A stretch of 64,000 nt of DNA from Macrotis lagotis (Eukaryota > Chordata > Mammalia > Peramelemorphia > Peramelidae). The notes beneath the pieces were generated by a model. It searched no databases. It was not told where the DNA came from and saw only the letters and a program-made list of their open reading frames with translations. Position 1 is the first letter of the stretch. Every line of letters begins with the position of its first letter. Below, piece by piece: positions 35,081 through 44,136 of the stretch. The DNA is taken from the NCBI RefSeq assembly GCF_037893015.1, contig NC_133666.1, positions 163,047,051 through 163,111,050 of the forward strand. Reading direction: 5' to 3'. Position numbers and translations under genes: made by a program.

Positions 35081-35518
35081 AAAAATCTGTGAAATGTTCT
35101 GTCTTTCAGGGGATATGAATCAATCTGGTGATTAGATAAGCATACCATGAGATTTTACAGAATTTTTGATCTATTCTGGTTTTTTCCTCTTGTCTAGGGT
35201 TTTGGAAATCCCTCTTCGGAATCAAGCCAAACAAAATGCTCTCTCCATCTCAATGTTAGACCATAATCTCACTTGACTCTGTCACTTGACTCACTCGTTC
35301 TCTATCTCTATGTTAGACAATATATATCACTTGACATTTTTTGATACCTGATATAACCTGTTGTCTTTTCAACTGTATAAAATAGATGCTCAGATTATCA
35401 GATTCATCCATGGTTATTGAGGAGACTTGCATCCATTTCATTTGAATTTGCTATCCATACTAATACATTGATCTTGCTTGAAACTTTGTGCCTCAGTTTC
35501 TCTTTTTCACAGATTTTT
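35081..35518. mobile_element. LTR-like 438 bp unit with 14 bp terminal inverted repeats
   Basis: The ends AAAAATCTGTGAAA (35081-35094) and TTTCACAGATTTTT (35505-35518) are perfect inverted repeats. They include TGTG...CACA, compatible with retroviral LTR ends. Inside are a TATA-like CTGTATAAAATAG at 35376-35388 and a downstream pyrimidine-rich stretch with CTCAGTTTCTC, as in solo LTRs. I see no flanking direct duplication and no recognised internal region, so a small DNA transposon is the alternative. Confidence 0.4.
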
Positions 35519-35569
35519 ATCATGATGAGTGGGGAGGTATTTACTCTTATATTTGATCAATAATTATAT

Positions 35570-35830
35570 TCCAGGTCCTTACTTCTTTTGAAGAAATGAT
35601 TCAAGTATATTGTGATATTTTCACCATCCTTGGTATGGTTATTTTTTAAAAATGTTTCTTCATCACTTCTCTTCAGTCAGTTTGATTCTTCTTCACACAA
35701 TGGTACTATAATCATTTATAGTGTTCTTGTTTTCTGCTCACTTCACTCAGAATCAGTTCATGTAATTCTTGCCAGGTTTGTCTGAAATCTGTCTGCTTAT
35801 CATTTCATATTCTAATCCATTTCTCTTTAA
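35570..35830 (-). mobile_element. Eroded old L1 3' end
   Basis: Antisense blocks like CTGCTCACTTCACTCAGAATC and TCATGTAATTCTTGCCAGG match the old L1 3' UTR layout also seen at 10285-10760. Confidence 0.45.
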
Positions 35831-36904
35831 AGTGTCAGTAGTTAAAAAATTTTAAGTTAAAGTCAAAAGCAATGAACATCTCTTTTGTTCTGAAAATAAA
35901 GATATAACATGAATACATTTTTGTTGGCAGAATTCTCAATGATATTTCTTTTTCAGAACACTTAAAAAGTTTCCTCAAGAATTCTTCAGAAACTTTCCTT
36001 GAATTTGTATGGCCACTAATTATGTTTTACTTTCTATTTACTTATGTGATAATAATAACCACTAAAAACTTCAAAGTGGTTAAGAAATATTTGTTTCTCC
36101 ACTTTGCTAATGAACATCCTTCAGCTCTAGAAACTCTTGCAGACAAACATCAAAGCTGAGGATGTCTGACCTCCAAAGACAGGTATCAGAATCTTTTTTC
36201 TTCTTGTATCAGGTTCTTCATTTCTGCTCCAAGTTCCATAGATGAGGTAGAGTCAAATTGGTAGAGTAAAAGCAGTATTCTAATTGATACCTCAAAAAGT
36301 TCTCTTTAGACAACTTTAAAATAGTGCATCAAATTGAATTCTAAAGTAGCATAATCAATACAAAGTTGAATTGACATATTTTTGCAACCCAGAACCATTT
36401 AATGAACAGAAGGTCACACAATGCTACTGTAACTGCTTATAATGTTCTGTGACTATATGATGATAACTAACCAGGAGTGCAGCATACAGGTGACACCAGT
36501 TGTGGGTCTTTTAAAGTGGTGGTGGTAGGAAGCACTCACTATCTGGAGATTCAGAGATGATAGTGACTTTGAACACATAGCCAGCTACAGATTTCAGGGA
36601 ACCTTTGTGATAATTCAGGACAAAGAACAAAGCATCAATTGGCAATTCTATTGTCGGTTATTCTGTTCTGGCTCACATTTGCAGGGAAAAGAGAAATACC
36701 TGCAGTTTCAAGGGAATAATACCTATAGTTTCAGATCAAAGCTACATGGAAGAAATGAGTGATAATCAAGACATAGAAGTAGTCCTAGCTGGGTAAAGAA
36801 CAGAGTACAGACCAGGAGAGCAATAACTTTCCCCACCTCACTGCCTTAGAGTATACCATCTTGGAAGGACCAAAAATATAAGACTCAAGAAGTAATTATA
36901 AAAA
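35831..36904. other. Unassigned sequence
   Basis: No gene or repeat recognised. It could include the 3' remainder of the neighbouring minus-strand ERV, but I find no motif to support that. Confidence 0.35.
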
Positions 36905-37190
36905 TGGCAGGGCAGGGGGCAGATCCAAGATGGTGGCATGAAGGAAGCATTTCCTGGGAACTCTGACCCCCCAAACTCCCCAAAATAGTCAAAGTATGAC
37001 TCTAGCCAAAATTTAGAGGGGCAGAACCCACAGAAAGACTGAGTGATACATTTTCCCAGTCCAAGATAACTTAGAAGTTCTGGGGGAAAGGTATGTTTCA
37101 TCAGGACTGGGGCACTGGGAAAAAAGCCAGGGCACAGCCCAGCCCAGCTCAACACAGCCCAACACATCTCAAATATCACTGGCAACAACT
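36905..37190 (+). mobile_element. LINE-type 5' UTR fragment
   Basis: It begins GGGGGCAGATCCAAGATGGTGG, a start of the type used by L1 5' UTRs in this genome (compare 48600 antisense and 50137). It continues with 'cagaacccacagaaagactgag'. No ORF1 follows. The sequence passes into ERV DNA near 37200. The 125-codon minus frame across it is antisense and non-coding. Confidence 0.45.
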
Positions 37191-38019
37191 TGAAGAAAAT
37201 TCCATCTCCTCTCAAGCATAAAGTAAGGTGGAGAGAGAAGAGGTCAGCAAACTCATTCCTCTCCTTGTGCCAAAGTTAGAGGGAACCTGTGAAGGCCAAG
37301 TCTGTCATAGATCTTGGCTGGGGACAAGCCCATGGGCTTGATGGGGAAAGGGGAATACAAAGGTCCCCTTGAGGTGAGGTATGGTTACAGATACAGCAAT
37401 CTTTGGAAGGTATCAGAGATAAGGTATCAGAGAGGTGGTATAAGAGAGAGCAGGAGTACTAAGCAGTGGGGATGGGAATTGTAGGAGGGACTTCCCTTCT
37501 ATATAGAGGGAAAAAAATGAAAACAAGAAAGAAAGAAAGGTGCCTTCTTGTTTTGGGGGAAGAATAAAGTAGTCATTCTGAGTCAGCCATGGCCCTTACC
37601 ATAAGGTCCCTTTAGGGAGGTGGGCTTGTTTTTCTTTCAGTGTATATTCTGGATTCAGTGAAGATAAGGTAACTAACTGAAGGTATGTGTAGAGTTTGCA
37701 TGCAGCTTATTTGGCTTTCTGGTTGGCCTTCTCATTCCCAGTTGCCACAGAAGTAGACATGCCCAGATGGCTCTTGTAGTGAATCACTGCCAAAGGAAAG
37801 GAGGAGGACACAGCAGAGGGGAGTTTAAAGATTAGGTCAGTATTAGTTATAGGAGAGTCTTTAAATGGGAGAGGATATCCCTACCCAACATAAGTATAGG
37901 ACAGCTGGGAATGACCAGAAAAGAATGAGTTAAAGTGGTAGCCCAACAGAACAGAGTAAAGGAGGAGTAATTAGAGGATTAGAGGTGAGTCCCACAATCC
38001 CCATAGTTGGAATGAATAC
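37191..38019 (-). mobile_element. Class I ERV relic: end of protease, end of RNase H, start of integrase
   Basis: On the minus strand, near 37920-37860, a frame reads CPILMLGRDILS, the segment that closes gammaretrovirus-type proteases. About 100 bp on (37790-37690) another frame holds the RNase H C-terminus (VIHYKSH ... ATGNEKANQKAK). It is followed by the integrase N-terminal boundary and a segment ending in FILP (near 37560). The reverse transcriptase that should lie between protease and RNase H is missing, so there is a large internal deletion. Stops and frameshifts are present and no intact gene remains. The zone below about 37530 has no clear motif. Confidence 0.65.
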
Positions 38020-38624
38020 TATATTTCTCCATGTATACGATGCACCCTAATTTGGGGGCCTGACATTTGAAAAAAATTGTATTACATAAAGTTACTGAAC
38101 TCAAGTTTTATTCATCATAAAATTCATACAACTCCTCATCACTATCAAAATTTCCATCCATTAGCTCATCCTTACCTGTGTTTGATGATGAATTTCTGTC
38201 TTTGGAGAGGTTCTGACTGCTATCCTGCTCTACTCTGTGGTTGACCACAATCCCTCCCTTGGCAAGTCTAGTGCATAGATATATGCTTAGTTCATTCCAT
38301 TGCATGAACCTAAAGCACAATTTGTGTCCTCCATTGAAATCAGTCGCTTCTTTTTCATCACCAATTTTTCTTGCCTCCTGCTGAAACTTCTTTGTGGACA
38401 CAGGAATTCCAAAGGCACTTTGCTCTTCAATTCACAGCTTCAATTCCTTCTCTAACTCAAGCCATTTGACTGACTTGCCTCTCATGGCCTTCTTCTGCCA
38501 GGGCATTTTCAGTAGGGTTTCTTCTTCCCATATCCAGTCTTGGATTGTTTAGTCAGTTGGAGGAGAACCAAACTGACATTCAGAAGCATGATTTCCATTC
38601 ATTTTTGTAAGCCGAATTACTTTT
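38020..38624 (-). mobile_element. pogo/Tigger-type DNA transposon relic, distal part
   Basis: The left edge near 38020 (TATTTCTCCATGTATACGATGC) looks like a terminal repeat of a pogo/Tigger-like element. Minus-strand codons carry the transposase N-terminus ([11 protein letters not shown]), the stretch WEEETLLKMPWQKKAMRGK and a CENP-B-type DNA-binding helix-turn-helix region (STKKFQQEARKI ... CFRFMQWNELSI). After this the frame goes straight into an acidic tail (DSDEELYEFYDE), so the catalytic DDE core is deleted. The element continues at 40776, on the far side of an inserted retrocopy. Confidence 0.75.
38108..38624 (-). pseudogene. pogo/Tigger transposase pseudogene (DNA-binding part and C-terminal tail)
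   Basis: Transposases of this group bind the element's ends through an N-terminal helix-turn-helix pair and cut DNA with a DDE/D core. Here one frame can be followed from 38624 to 38108. It has a TAA at 38549-38551 and a TGA at 38432-38434, the latter at a position where related proteins usually have Trp. The last 97 codons are open. About 186 codons remain, including the part beyond the insertion at 40776-40816, compared with 450-600 in the family, because the catalytic core is missing. It is non-functional for transposition. A DNA-binding fragment could be encoded only if transcribed. Confidence 0.72.
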
Positions 38625-38637
38625 AACTTGAATTCAG
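38625..38637. repeat. Target-site duplication (13 bp), left copy
   Basis: AACTTGAATTCAG occurs here and again at 40776-40788, exactly bracketing the JPT2 retrocopy. The duplicated bases are transposase codons of the host transposon. Confidence 0.9.
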
Positions 38638-38725
38638 GAGGGACCCTTGGAATGGCGGGGTGCAACCCAGAAACCCCTCCTCCGAAGCCGCAGCAAATCA
38701 CAAAGGAAATGGATCCTGCCGAAAT

Positions 38726-39265
38726 ATGCATCCCAGGGTAACGAAACCTCCTGGAGGAAACTCAAGCAATCTATTTGGAACTCCAGAAGAAGTTACTCCT
38801 TCAAATAGACCAAATAGAATGGCATCTAATATCTTTGGAGCACCTGAGGAACCTCAGAATACACCCAAAAGATCAAATCCTCCAGGAGGCAAAGGAAGTG
38901 GTATCTTTGAAGAACCTACTCCTGTACAGGCTCAATCTCGTTTGAATCCCCCTGGTGGGAAGACAAGTGATATCTTTGGGTCTCCAGTCACCATTACTGC
39001 ACCCTTAGCACACCCAAACAAGCCCAAGGATCATATTGTTTTATGTGAAGGTAAAGACACAAAATTGCATCTTAGAGCTACAGAGAATACACCATCTTCC
39101 AAAGAACATGATGAGAAATGTGACAAAGGAAAGGAGGAACGAGCCAAGGAAACTGAGTCTAAACTCACGATTGACAACCATGAGCCCAAGTTGGGCCCCA
39201 GGCCTCGTTCTCACAACAAAGTCTTCAACCCACCAGGCAGCAAATCCAGCATCTCTTTCTACTAA
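38726..39265 (+). CDS. JPT2: Open reading frame of the JPT2 retrocopy (179 codons)
   Basis: From the ATG at 38726 the frame is open to the stop at 39263-39265. It contains four PPGG-type repeats: [39 protein letters not shown] and a final [12 protein letters not shown] in which the second Gly has become Ser. Other family hallmarks are [31 protein letters not shown] and [15 protein letters not shown]. Human JPT2 has 190 residues, so only the extreme N-terminus is affected. The frame upstream of 38726 lacks an ATG. Whether it is expressed is unknown. I see no promoter of its own, and the most economical view is a fairly young processed pseudogene with a still-open core frame. Confidence 0.7.
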   Translation: MHPRVTKPPGGNSSNLFGTPEEVTPSNRPNRMASNIFGAPEEPQNTPKRSNPPGGKGSGIFEEPTPVQAQSRLNPPGGKTSDIFGSPVTITAPLAHPNKPKDHIVLCEGKDTKLHLRATENTPSSKEHDEKCDKGKEERAKETESKLTIDNHEPKLGPRPRSHNKVFNPPGSKSSISFY

Positions 39266-40769
39266 AGGAAACTAATACCATCATCTTCAGACTAGAAACT
39301 CTTAGGGTGTCAAGATTTATAGTTTCTAATTAGTACAAGTTGGGGTGGGGTGGGGATGGAAGGAATTGATGATTTATGTGAAGACTTTCACGTAGCTCCC
39401 TGCTTAAACTTGTCTTTTAGAAACATCAAGGGCTACATAGGACCAGGGGTCACAGAGCCTTTCGGGAAATAGAGAAAACAAATGTTGTTGGAGCCAGGAA
39501 TTCTCTGGGTTTGCAACCAAGAATTAGTTCCAGATATGAGAGAATCTTTAATGAAAGAAAATGGGGAAAGAGTAAAATCTTCATAGGTACCAGGAACATC
39601 TGTGTTTTGGTGGGCAAATGTTCATCTAGGGATGGTCCTGTAGCAGAAATCATTGACAGTGTCACTGGGGAACTAAAATCCCATGTGAATTATGTGTTGA
39701 ATAGCTGCCTGAGGGAATGCTCCCCTCCCTTGTCTGGTTTCTGAAACTTGTGTTTCAGAAGAGTAATTAATCATTTACCTCAGAATCCTTAAATTATAGT
39801 AATACAGGACCTTTACCTTTTATAGGAGCACTACTATATTTGAGAAAACGGGTGTTAAATCTATTTGTGTCCTTTTAAGTTTGCCTTCATGATGCATTGT
39901 TCTTCAGACATCCTATGAGGCTTTTTGATCTCTTTCCCACAACAGTCTGGCAAAGACTCACTAAGATGCATCTTGAAATGTTATTGCACTTGATTTGACC
40001 TCTGCAAGTGCTTATTAGTTAATTTTCGTTTTCTCTTGTTTATGGATCTATTCTCCATGGCAGATTTTTGCCACCAGATCATCCAGGGCATCTGTAGCTT
40101 CTGTCATTTGGAAGGCTCTTGGCCTGATTTTAAATCCAAAGGTCTGTCATATATGTGAGAGAAAGTTGTATCCTTTATTTAACTGATTTTTAAAGTGAAT
40201 AATCTCTCCCTGCCATTCTCTCTCATAAGCCTTAAATGCCTATGACTGCCTCTGAAGTTCACTAATAGTGAACAAACTACTTTCACAAACCACAATTCTT
40301 TCCTAACTGAGAGGAATGGGGCCTTATAGTCTTTTTTTAAAGGCCTTATTAACCTATTTCTTTTTGATAATTTGGTTATTCATATTTTTCTAAGACTTTT
40401 TTTTTACTGTAAACAGTTGATGGGGAGACCAAATCACTGAGAACTTTTAATTCTTTGAAATAAACATTTTGGACAATATTTAAAAAGTCAATTTTAATAC
40501 TGTTCAAATACCAGCTTGACAAACTGCTGATGATTTTGAAACCATATGTGAAACCTTAGTTATAGAGGTACATTGAAGAATAAACTGAGTCACAAATCTC
40601 TACAATATTCTGTCTAGTGAAACTGGAATCATTAAATCTAGAAATTAACTAGATTGGTAGCATAACATCAAGTGGATAAATAGGAGTTTTTCAAGTGGAA
40701 ATAATGGCCTACAATTTTCTTGAAATTTTCTTCAGTCTGACTAAATAACAATAAAATTTATAATTCCAT
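39266..40769 (+). other. JPT2: 3' UTR of the JPT2 retrocopy
   Basis: This sequence between the JPT2 stop and the poly-A carries no repeat and no convincing second gene. Short frames at 39450-39744 on either strand are chance frames. An earlier AATAAA-like motif lies near 40459. Confidence 0.75.
40750..40755 (+). promoter_or_regulatory. Polyadenylation signal AATAAA of the JPT2 transcript copy
   Basis: AATAAA sits 15 bp before the start of the A-run at 40770, the usual spacing for a used poly-A signal. Confidence 0.8.
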
Positions 40770-40775
40770 AAAAAA

Positions 40776-40788
40776 AACTTGAATTCAG
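40776..40788. repeat. Target-site duplication (13 bp), right copy
   Basis: AACTTGAATTCAG, identical to 38625-38637. The first two A bases could also be counted in the poly-A tail. Confidence 0.9.
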
Positions 40789-40830
40789 CACTGTATGAAA
40801 ATCTTTTCTGAGCCATTTCTGGTCAGTCAT
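40789..40830 (-). mobile_element. pogo/Tigger relic, start of transposase
   Basis: On the minus strand an ATG at 40816-40814 opens MAQKRFSYSAEFK. These are the expected first residues of a Tigger-like transposase, and they run straight into the codons that resume at 38637. No 5' untranslated part or terminal repeat is found beyond the ATG. ERV gag sequence begins at once, so the 5' end of the transposon has been lost. Confidence 0.65.
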
Positions 40831-42080
40831 CCATGGTCAAACCCAAGAGAGCAGAAAGGTCATTAGGAGTCGACCAAGGTCTTCCCTTTCAAAGAAGAGA
40901 GGTGCAGTCTGACTTGAAGTGTGCTTTCTTGTCACACCATGAGCGAGGTTTGGAGAGGAGTCTCAGATTTTGGCATTGAGTTGCCCAATATCCTGACCTA
41001 CCACATTGAAAATGGGACACTTAATAGCAGAGGCTAACATCTAGAGAGATTTGTTCTGAGATGGAGCTTTCTTTTCATCCTGATTATTAAAGATTGAAAA
41101 TTGACCAGATCTCCTATAGGTGTTTGGGGGCTAGTCTCTATCTCACTCATTTTTCTATAGATATCAGAAATAAGTTTGTTAAGGGATTATTGTGGGGTTT
41201 TCATTGGAGCCCTGTGAAACTTCCAAATTATGGTTTGCAGGTTGGCTATCTTGCTGTCCCTACCATAGAAATCTTAGGAACTTTGGTAGTCCTACTTAGA
41301 GTCTTCCTGAGGGGACAGTAGTTGTTCTTATGGGACTGTGTGCAGGATTCTATCTATTTAACATATCTGCATGATCCTGTGTTGTTTTCCAGAACTTTCC
41401 TTCTCATCAACAGTCATACAAGTGGAAAAAAAATAAAAATAAAATAAAATAAAGATCTCTCCAGGTCAGGTCATAGGATACATTAAGATAATGAATTTTT
41501 TTAGAAAATTAAGAGGGATAAAAAATAGGAAGTAAGTGGTTTTTCAATCTGACCGAGGTAAGAAAAAGAGAAAGGAAAGAGGTGAAAGGGGGAAGTGGTG
41601 CTTGAAGAAGGTAAATTATCTGACACCGTGAAAGGGAGCATAGATGTTGTGCTCACACTTGGTGAAAGACCTGAGGTGGGATCAGGTAGAGGAGGAGGAG
41701 TGTAAGGAAGGGGAAAACAGAGTAGGGTTGAAAGGAGGGCATCTTCCAGAGGATCATTTGGAGGAACAATAGAAGGGACTGAGGGGCCAGATATACAGTT
41801 TTGGGAGGTTCTGGTTAATGTAGAAGAATTTGGGGAGTGGAGATGAATTTGCAAAGGGAGGGCCTCAGTCTTAGTTCAAAAACCAGTTAAACATATGGGA
41901 TCTCACTCCATTTGCCTTGCCTCTGACACAGGGTGTTTCTAGGTCAGTGAGGGTAGCATATCCAAATCCCCTCAGTGGACCATGCATCCCCATTATCCAA
42001 TTTACATTGAAATCACTGTATGGTGGAAAGAAAGGCTTGAGTTGGGGATCTGTTTCAGATTTTTGTGGGCACAACACAGT
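40831..42080 (-). mobile_element. ERV gag relic (class I ERV, minus strand)
   Basis: Gag is the structural polyprotein of retroviruses. Near 41016-40900 a minus-strand frame shows two degenerate CCHC zinc knuckles. In the first, the leading Cys is His and the His is Tyr. In the second, the leading Cys is Arg. A proline/serine-rich frame of 117 codons at 41854-41501 fits the variable region between matrix and capsid. Frames further up to about 42080 fit the matrix region only weakly. The order LTR, leader, gag, protease agrees with the pieces on both sides. Stops and frameshifts make it inactive. Confidence 0.55.
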
Positions 42081-42532
42081 GGAGTGCCTGGGGTGTTTTT
42101 GGAATGTAAGGTCCCCATGAAGACAAATACTTGGAGAAGTGAAGAACCACAGAGCACCCTAGTGGCTATAATTAAGACCCTCATGGGGGCATCCTCATCT
42201 GCTGAGTCATTTAGTTTCATTTTAAACAGAGAAAGAAAGTAGCATCCAAGTTCCTTTTCTCTGTTTTGAGGCAGTTCCCCACTTAGGTAGGATTTTGGAA
42301 AGGAGCACCCTAAGTGTCCCCGAAGGGCAGAAGAGGGATTGCCCTGGAAGGAGTCTTACCTCTAAATTTAGTCTCATCTTCTGAAGTGGCCAGGGTGAAT
42401 GGGAAAACTAGTAACAGTCATCCTGCAATCGAGGGTTTTGTAGGTCATGGAGAGGGTTGCATAGTGATCAGGGAATCAGCCTGGGCTCGGAGTTTGCCTG
42501 AAAGCAAGCCCTCAGTATTCCCTGTACTCCTT
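42081..42532 (-). mobile_element. ERV leader between primer-binding site and gag
   Basis: Follows the putative PBS on the minus strand. It contains a splice-donor-like GGTAAGAC (near 42348-42355 antisense) that is plausible for an env message. No gene is evident. Confidence 0.45.
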
Positions 42533-42550
42533 TCCCAGGTATTGGAGCCA
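42533..42550 (-). promoter_or_regulatory. Putative retroviral primer-binding site
   Basis: On the minus strand TGGCTCCAATACCTGGGA follows the LTR end (...CTTTCA) after two bases, the expected position for a tRNA primer site. It fits a Glu-type tRNA best, with mismatches. Confidence 0.5.
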
Positions 42551-42552
42551 AA

Positions 42553-42890
42553 TGAAAGATTAAAAGAAGAACCCTTGGCAAAAAGGAAGATGACACTATA
42601 AATGAAAGTGAATGTAAAACTGCTTATTGAAGGAAGGCACAAAGAAATCCAAACAAGCTTCAGCAGTAGGTAATGGGGAAAGCAGGTATTTTTATAGGGT
42701 ATGGGATATAGGAGTCAGGGTGATATGATTTCTATAGGAAATAGAAGCCCTTGGGGTCTCCATGAAGGATGTGTTTTGTTTGGGGGTTCACCAAAGTGAG
42801 ATTGGGCATTGTTTGAATTTTCTAAGGAGGTTAGGGTTTGTGTCCTTAGGAAAGGATAATCATTGGTGCCCTACAGGGCAATAATGAAAC
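42553..42890 (-). mobile_element. ERV 5' LTR
   Basis: The minus strand has a TATA box (TATAAAAATA, 42696-42687), then about 60 bp later CAATAAG (42629-42623) as a poly-A signal variant, and an end ...AATCTTTCA followed by the putative PBS. The U3 start near 42890 is approximate. No 3' LTR was found in the window. The spacing fits an LTR of about 340 bp. Confidence 0.6.
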
Positions 42891-42904
42891 TCAGTACTAG
42901 ATCC

Positions 42905-43620
42905 AACACAACTGACCTGGAAAAGAGATTAAGGAGAAACAATTTAATTATTATTGGATAAAAATGGAGATTAGCAGACATATTTCAAGATATTATGAAA
43001 AAAACTGCCCAGTTTTAGGACAACTTCCCTAAAATCAAGAGGATATAATAGAAGTTAAAATAAGCTATCAATTACTTCCTAAAAGAGATCCCAAAATGAA
43101 GAATTCCAGGAATATTGTAGCCAAATTCCAGAACCCTGAGATCAAGAAGAAAACATTGTAAGTTTCCAGAAAAAAAAATCATTCAAAAGGAAGGTGATGA
43201 GGAAGGCAGATTCAGAGAGACAGTGGTCATATGCAAAACAGATTTCAGGCAAAGAAAAGGCAAAAACAAACAAACAGGCAATCTAATTAGTAGAGATAAT
43301 CAGAGAAACTACATTTTCCTAAAAAGTACTTTATACAAAGACATAATATCAATGCTAAACATTTGGCACAACATCCTGATTTTTAAAGGACAATTTCAAT
43401 GAATCACAGGAAAAAATATACTATAAAGCCACACTATTGAGGAGGTAAACTTTCTCCCCCCAGAATAGATAAATCTAACAATAAAATAAATAAGAAGTTA
43501 AGGCGAAAATAAAATTATAAAAAATTTAGATTTGATACACCTCTGGAAAAAAACAAATAGAAACATAAATGATACAAATTTTTTCAACCATAAATAGCAC
43601 CTTCACCAAAAATGCCCATA
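42905..43620 (+). mobile_element. L1-type ORF1 relic
   Basis: In plus orientation CTGACCTGGAAAAGAGATTAAGG (codons DLEKRLRR) followed by NNLIIIG matches the start of the ORF1 RNA-recognition domain (DLENRLRRGNLKIIG in the L1 at 50134). RIPGI and a basic segment follow with many stops. The distal part (43260-43620) is less certain but continues without a break. Confidence 0.55.
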
Positions 43621-44136
43621 TATTATGATACAAAAGCTTCCCAAATTTAAATAATCAAAGCAATTAAATGCAAATTTTTTGAGCTGTAATGAAATAAAAA
43701 TTATCTAACAAAATGCCTTGTAAACATAGATTAAGGAATTTTTTGAAAAATAGGCATTCTAATCTGTGAAATACAGGGGAAATTACTTAAGGCTTTATTT
43801 GAGTCATTTCATGTATCTTCATAAAAGGAGTAGAAAGGTGTCCAGAGTAGAGTAGCAATGAGGCATCAAAAAGTTATTTTCTTCATTTTAAAGAATTGTT
43901 TAGCACAAAAACAAATGATAATCATGCATTACCTAAATCAAAAATGTTTATTGTTGTATCCTTCTAATGTCAGAATAAGAACATGATAATGAATCAGTTT
44001 GTGGGACAATTGAATAATTACTGAACATTTCATGTTATTTTTTTTCTTCAAGGTAAAAGTCTTCTTGCTAGTCTGGTCAGGAATTGTACTCATACTTTCT
44101 CATTGCTGGTAATTTTATTCAAGAGTAGTGAGCATG
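43621..44136. other. Unassigned sequence
   Basis: No gene or repeat recognised. Confidence 0.35.

Larger units (their letters stand above)
38638..40775 (+). pseudogene. JPT2: JPT2 (HN1L) processed retrocopy
   Basis: JPT2 (Jupiter microtubule-associated homolog 2, formerly HN1-like) is a small conserved protein with PPGG-type repeats. It has been implicated as an NAADP-binding component of calcium signalling. This copy has no introns, spans the whole coding region plus a 1.5 kb 3' UTR, and carries AATAAA at 40750-40755. It ends in a short poly-A (40770-40777) and is flanked by a perfect 13 bp duplication, all hallmarks of L1-mediated retrotransposition. It lies inside, and opposite to, a pogo/Tigger transposase. 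A likely original start at 38652 (TTGGAATGGCGG) opens a 30-codon frame that stops at about 38742-38744. A frameshift near 38722-38735 then moves into the JPT2 core frame, so the ancestral N-terminus is broken. Confidence 0.9.

Noticed and set aside
36838..37215. 125-codon minus-strand frame
   Set aside because: Antisense across a LINE-type 5' UTR, with no domain and compositional Cys/Phe/Pro content.
38660..38725. In-frame upstream extension of the JPT2 frame (22 codons)
   Set aside because: The upstream frame begins at GTG, not ATG, and the likely original start is in another frame (38652).
39511..39744. 77-codon plus and 71-codon minus frames in the JPT2 3' UTR
   Set aside because: They lie within the untranslated part of the retrocopy, with no domain and overlapping frames.
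41501..41854. 117-codon Pro/Ser-rich minus frame as a possible host protein
   Set aside because: It sits between a retroviral LTR/leader and a zinc-knuckle region on the same strand, so it is best read as variable gag sequence.
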